Assembly: GCA_016710075.1 (NCBI GenBank)
Contig: JADJLO010000001.1
Location: 62,001-126,000, forward strand
Direction: 5' to 3'
Length of the DNA stretch: 64,000 nt
From: Acidobacteriota bacterium
Lineage (GTDB): Bacteria; Acidobacteriota; Blastocatellia; RBC074
The notes under the pieces were generated by a model. The model saw only the letters and a program-made list of their open reading frames with translations. It had not been told where the DNA came from and did not search any database. How positions within the stretch are numbered: the first letter of the stretch is position 1; the number at the start of each line of letters is the position of its first letter. Made by a program: the position numbers and the translations under genes. This document shows, piece after piece, positions 61,893 through 64,000 of this stretch.

Positions 61893-62291
61893 ATGGCAAT
61901 AGAACGTCTCGATCACATAGCGCTGCTGACGAAGGATGCCGAAAAAGCTGCCCGGTTTTTCTGTGACTGGGCTGGAATGAGCGTCATCCACGATCGGAAG
62001 GATCCGGGATCGACCCATCGAGTCATGTGGGTGCGGCTGATGAATCAAGAGTCGGGATTGATCATAGTCCTGGTTGAAATCGATGAGGACCGGGCGAAAG
62101 GCCGCATGGATCATTTCGGATTTCATGTTGCTTCACGGGCTGAGGTTGATGAGATAGCGGCGCGGGCCCGTGTCGCAGGCATCCTTGTTGATGAGCCTCA
62201 ATATGCGGGTCCGGTAGTCGGTTATTTCTGCACGATCAGCGATCCTGATGGAAATGTCCTGGAATTTTCGGCGGAACAGCTAAAAGCCTGA
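61893..62291 (+). CDS. VOC (glyoxalase) superfamily protein
   Basis: 132 residues, one vicinal-oxygen-chelate fold. The metal-ligand positions of the family seem present: His8 in RLDHIALLT, His in MDHFGFHV, and Glu in NVLEFSAEQL. No substrate can be read from the sequence; dioxygenase, glyoxalase or binding roles are possible. It lies between hisIE and trpE, with 30 and 19 bases of spacing, so it is probably in the same operon. Confidence 0.85.
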   Translation: MAIERLDHIALLTKDAEKAARFFCDWAGMSVIHDRKDPGSTHRVMWVRLMNQESGLIIVLVEIDEDRAKGRMDHFGFHVASRAEVDEIAARARVAGILVDEPQYAGPVVGYFCTISDPDGNVLEFSAEQLKA

Positions 62292-62310
62292 TAGTCACGG
62301 ATTTTGAATT

Positions 62311-63831
62311 ATGCCTCCGATAACACCATCTACATTTGAGGAATTCCTCACGCTTGCGGGACAGGGAACGGTCGTGCCGCTGGTCAAGACGGTAATGGCC
62401 GATCTGCTGACTCCAGTTTCGGCGTATCTGCGGATTGAGAAGCAGGCGGGGCAGGCTTTTCTGCTTGAATCGATCGAAGGCGGTGAGAAGATCGCGCGCT
62501 ATTCATTTCTGGGCTGTTCACCGCACAGGATACTCAGGGCAAGGAATCGGCAGGATGTGCCACAGGGGTGCACCGCAATAACGATTGAGAGGGCCGACGG
62601 GGGCAGTGAAGAAATTGTCGCTCCGATGATCGATGTCCTGCGCGATATGATGCATCGCCAGCGTCCGGTTAAGGTGCAGGGGTTGCCTCCTTTTTCCTGC
62701 GGGGCCGTTGGTTATTTCGGCTACGATGCCGTCAGGTGGTTCGAGCAGTTGCCGGATGAGGCGCAGGACGATCTGGGGCTGGACACGGCCATAGTCATGT
62801 TCTATTCGAGCCTGTTGGCCTTCGATCACGTCAAGCATCAGATACACATCATTGCCAATGTCTTTACCGACGGGGCGACGGATGCGGGCTCATTGCGAGA
62901 GAAGTATATCGCGGCCTGCAGCGAGATAGCGCGTCTGGAAGCTTCGCTGCTGGTTCCGGTCGAGCCTCCTCCGGCGGTGCGACGCACCGAGCCACTCCAG
63001 ATCAGATCGAATATGAGCCGGGAGTACTACCTTTCGTGTATCGAGCGGATAAAAGAGTACATCCGCGCCGGCGACGTGTTTCAAGTGGTCTTCTCGCAGC
63101 GCTTCGAAACGGATCTGGTCTCTCATCCTTTTCAGGTTTACAGGTCGCTGCGAGTCATCAACCCGTCGCCTTATATGTTCTACCTTAAACTGGGCGGTGA
63201 TGAGACGCTGCTCGGAGCCTCCCCGGAGATGCTTGTCCGCTGCAATGATGGGAATCTCGAATACAGGCCGATTGCGGGAACTCACCCGCGCGGAGTTACC
63301 GAAGCAGAGGACAGGCAGCTTGAAGAGAATCTGAAATCGGATGAAAAGGAGAAAGCTGAGCATGTCATGCTCGTCGATCTTGGGAGGAACGATCTCGGCC
63401 GGGTTTCCGAATACGGCTCTGTCAGGGTCGCCGACCTGATGTTCGTCGAGAAGTTTTCTCATGTCATGCATCTTGTTTCGTCGTTGACATCCAGGTTGAG
63501 AGGCGATCTCGATTGTTTTGACGCTCTGGCCGCGACATTTCCGGCTGGAACGCTCTCAGGCGCGCCCAAGGTCCGTGCCATGGAGATTATCGACCAACTT
63601 GAACCCACGCGACGCGGAGCCTACGCCGGTTCCGTCATGTATTTCGATTATTCCGGCAATCTCGATTCCTGCATAGTTCTGAGAACGATGTATTCGAGAG
63701 GGAAGAAAGCCTACGTTCAGGCGGGCGGCGGAATTGTCGCCGACTCAGTGCCGGATACTGAATTTACGGAGACGGTCAATAAATCGCGCGCATTGATACG
63801 CGCCATAGAAATGGCGGAGAAAGAGCTATGA
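62311..63831 (+). CDS. trpE: Anthranilate synthase component I
   Basis: 506 residues; converts chorismate to anthranilate with ammonia from TrpG. N-terminal Trp-binding region with LLESIEGGEKIARYSFLG, and the chorismate-binding domain with NPSPYMFYLKLGG, IAGTHPRG, LGRNDLGRVS, AGTLSGAPKVRAMEII and QAGGGIVADS. The stop overlaps the next ATG by four bases (ATGA). The trpG gene may follow downstream, outside the window. Confidence 0.96.
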   Translation: MPPITPSTFEEFLTLAGQGTVVPLVKTVMADLLTPVSAYLRIEKQAGQAFLLESIEGGEKIARYSFLGCSPHRILRARNRQDVPQGCTAITIERADGGSEEIVAPMIDVLRDMMHRQRPVKVQGLPPFSCGAVGYFGYDAVRWFEQLPDEAQDDLGLDTAIVMFYSSLLAFDHVKHQIHIIANVFTDGATDAGSLREKYIAACSEIARLEASLLVPVEPPPAVRRTEPLQIRSNMSREYYLSCIERIKEYIRAGDVFQVVFSQRFETDLVSHPFQVYRSLRVINPSPYMFYLKLGGDETLLGASPEMLVRCNDGNLEYRPIAGTHPRGVTEAEDRQLEENLKSDEKEKAEHVMLVDLGRNDLGRVSEYGSVRVADLMFVEKFSHVMHLVSSLTSRLRGDLDCFDALAATFPAGTLSGAPKVRAMEIIDQLEPTRRGAYAGSVMYFDYSGNLDSCIVLRTMYSRGKKAYVQAGGGIVADSVPDTEFTETVNKSRALIRAIEMAEKEL

Positions 63832-64000
63832 AATTTTCCGTGATGCTGAAACCTGAATCGCGAATTCTGTTCCCCTTTCTTTTATTATTGTTTCTGACGA
63901 TGACAGCGATTGCGCAGCCTCCGCGCAAGAAGAATGCTCCTCCTCCGGGCGCCGAGCCTCCACCTGTCTCGCTTGAAGAAGCCGGAAAGCTGGAGGCGGT
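63828..64000 (+). CDS. Secreted protein, 3' end cut off by the window
   Basis: Start ATG overlaps the trpE stop (ATGA), with GGCGGAGAAAGAG before it. Residues 1-30 look like a signal peptide (ILFPFLLLLFLTMTAIAQ), then a Pro/Lys-rich segment PPRKKNAPPPGAEPPPV. The frame stays open to the last base. No family can be named from 57 residues. Confidence 0.6.
   Translation, partial: MKFSVMLKPESRILFPFLLLLFLTMTAIAQPPRKKNAPPPGAEPPPVSLEEAGKLEA

Overview
The window is a dense chromosomal stretch of a Gram-negative, aerobically respiring bacterium, read from about 55 protein genes; no rRNA, tRNA, CRISPR array or transposase gene was found. Gene content points to Acidobacteriota, possibly class Blastocatellia: an alternative complex III plus caa3 oxidase operon, a DUF1549/DUF1553 and DUF1501 pair, RNase J, a hopanoid-type HpnL/HpnK-like pair and very many intergenic fold-back repeats. 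The phylum is an inference from gene families, not from a marker alignment.

Layout. 1-5517: the 3' part of the helicase gene hrpB, a REP-like palindromic element, a Tat-exported sulfite-oxidase-like molybdoenzyme and a secreted SPOR-domain protein. 5751-19151: one respiratory block, all on the + strand: actA-B-C-D-E-F (quinol:electron acceptor oxidoreductase), a one-helix protein of unknown function, a SCO1-like copper chaperone, and the four subunits of an A2-type caa3 oxygen reductase. Electrons would pass from quinol through ACIII and the ActE and CoxB haem c domains to oxygen. 19247-28877: TSUP transporter, GMC dehydrogenase with its small subunit, an NtrC-type sigma-54 activator, a DUF4870 protein, a MoxR/DUF58 pair and a PBP4-type peptidase. 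29011-40792: mtnA, then a region rich in broken accessory genes (methyltransferase, penicillin acylase, sialidase) around the cytochrome-like DUF1553 and DUF1501 proteins, and a TerB-like protein. 41298-54236: housekeeping genes (alaS, ftsY, ribD, rsmA, RNase J) mixed with an ABC permease, an HpnL/HpnK-like pair, a C26 amidotransferase-like hydrolase and an MFS carrier. 54889-64000: a broken secreted-protein gene with a long leader, sucC on the minus strand, then serA, hisF, an alpha/beta hydrolase, hisIE, a VOC protein, trpE and the start of a secreted protein.

Two patterns go beyond the gene list. First, intergenic regions carry several families of inverted repeats: a REP-like element, elements ended by the motif AGATTACGAAACA, arrays of a 7-base unit (GTTCAAA/GTTTAAA) that face each other as inverted arms, and a 245-bp element with perfect 15-bp ends. 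Second, five genes are broken by one-base indels, nearly all single-base losses and often in short homopolymers; either the assembly has uncorrected indels or these accessory genes are decaying. Other oddities are an MFS carrier that seems to have lost about one helix in frame, an alpha/beta hydrolase whose nucleophile serine is glycine, and a short promoter pattern (TTGACA, 17 bases, TACACT or TACAGT) that recurs upstream of several genes and helps to fix start sites.
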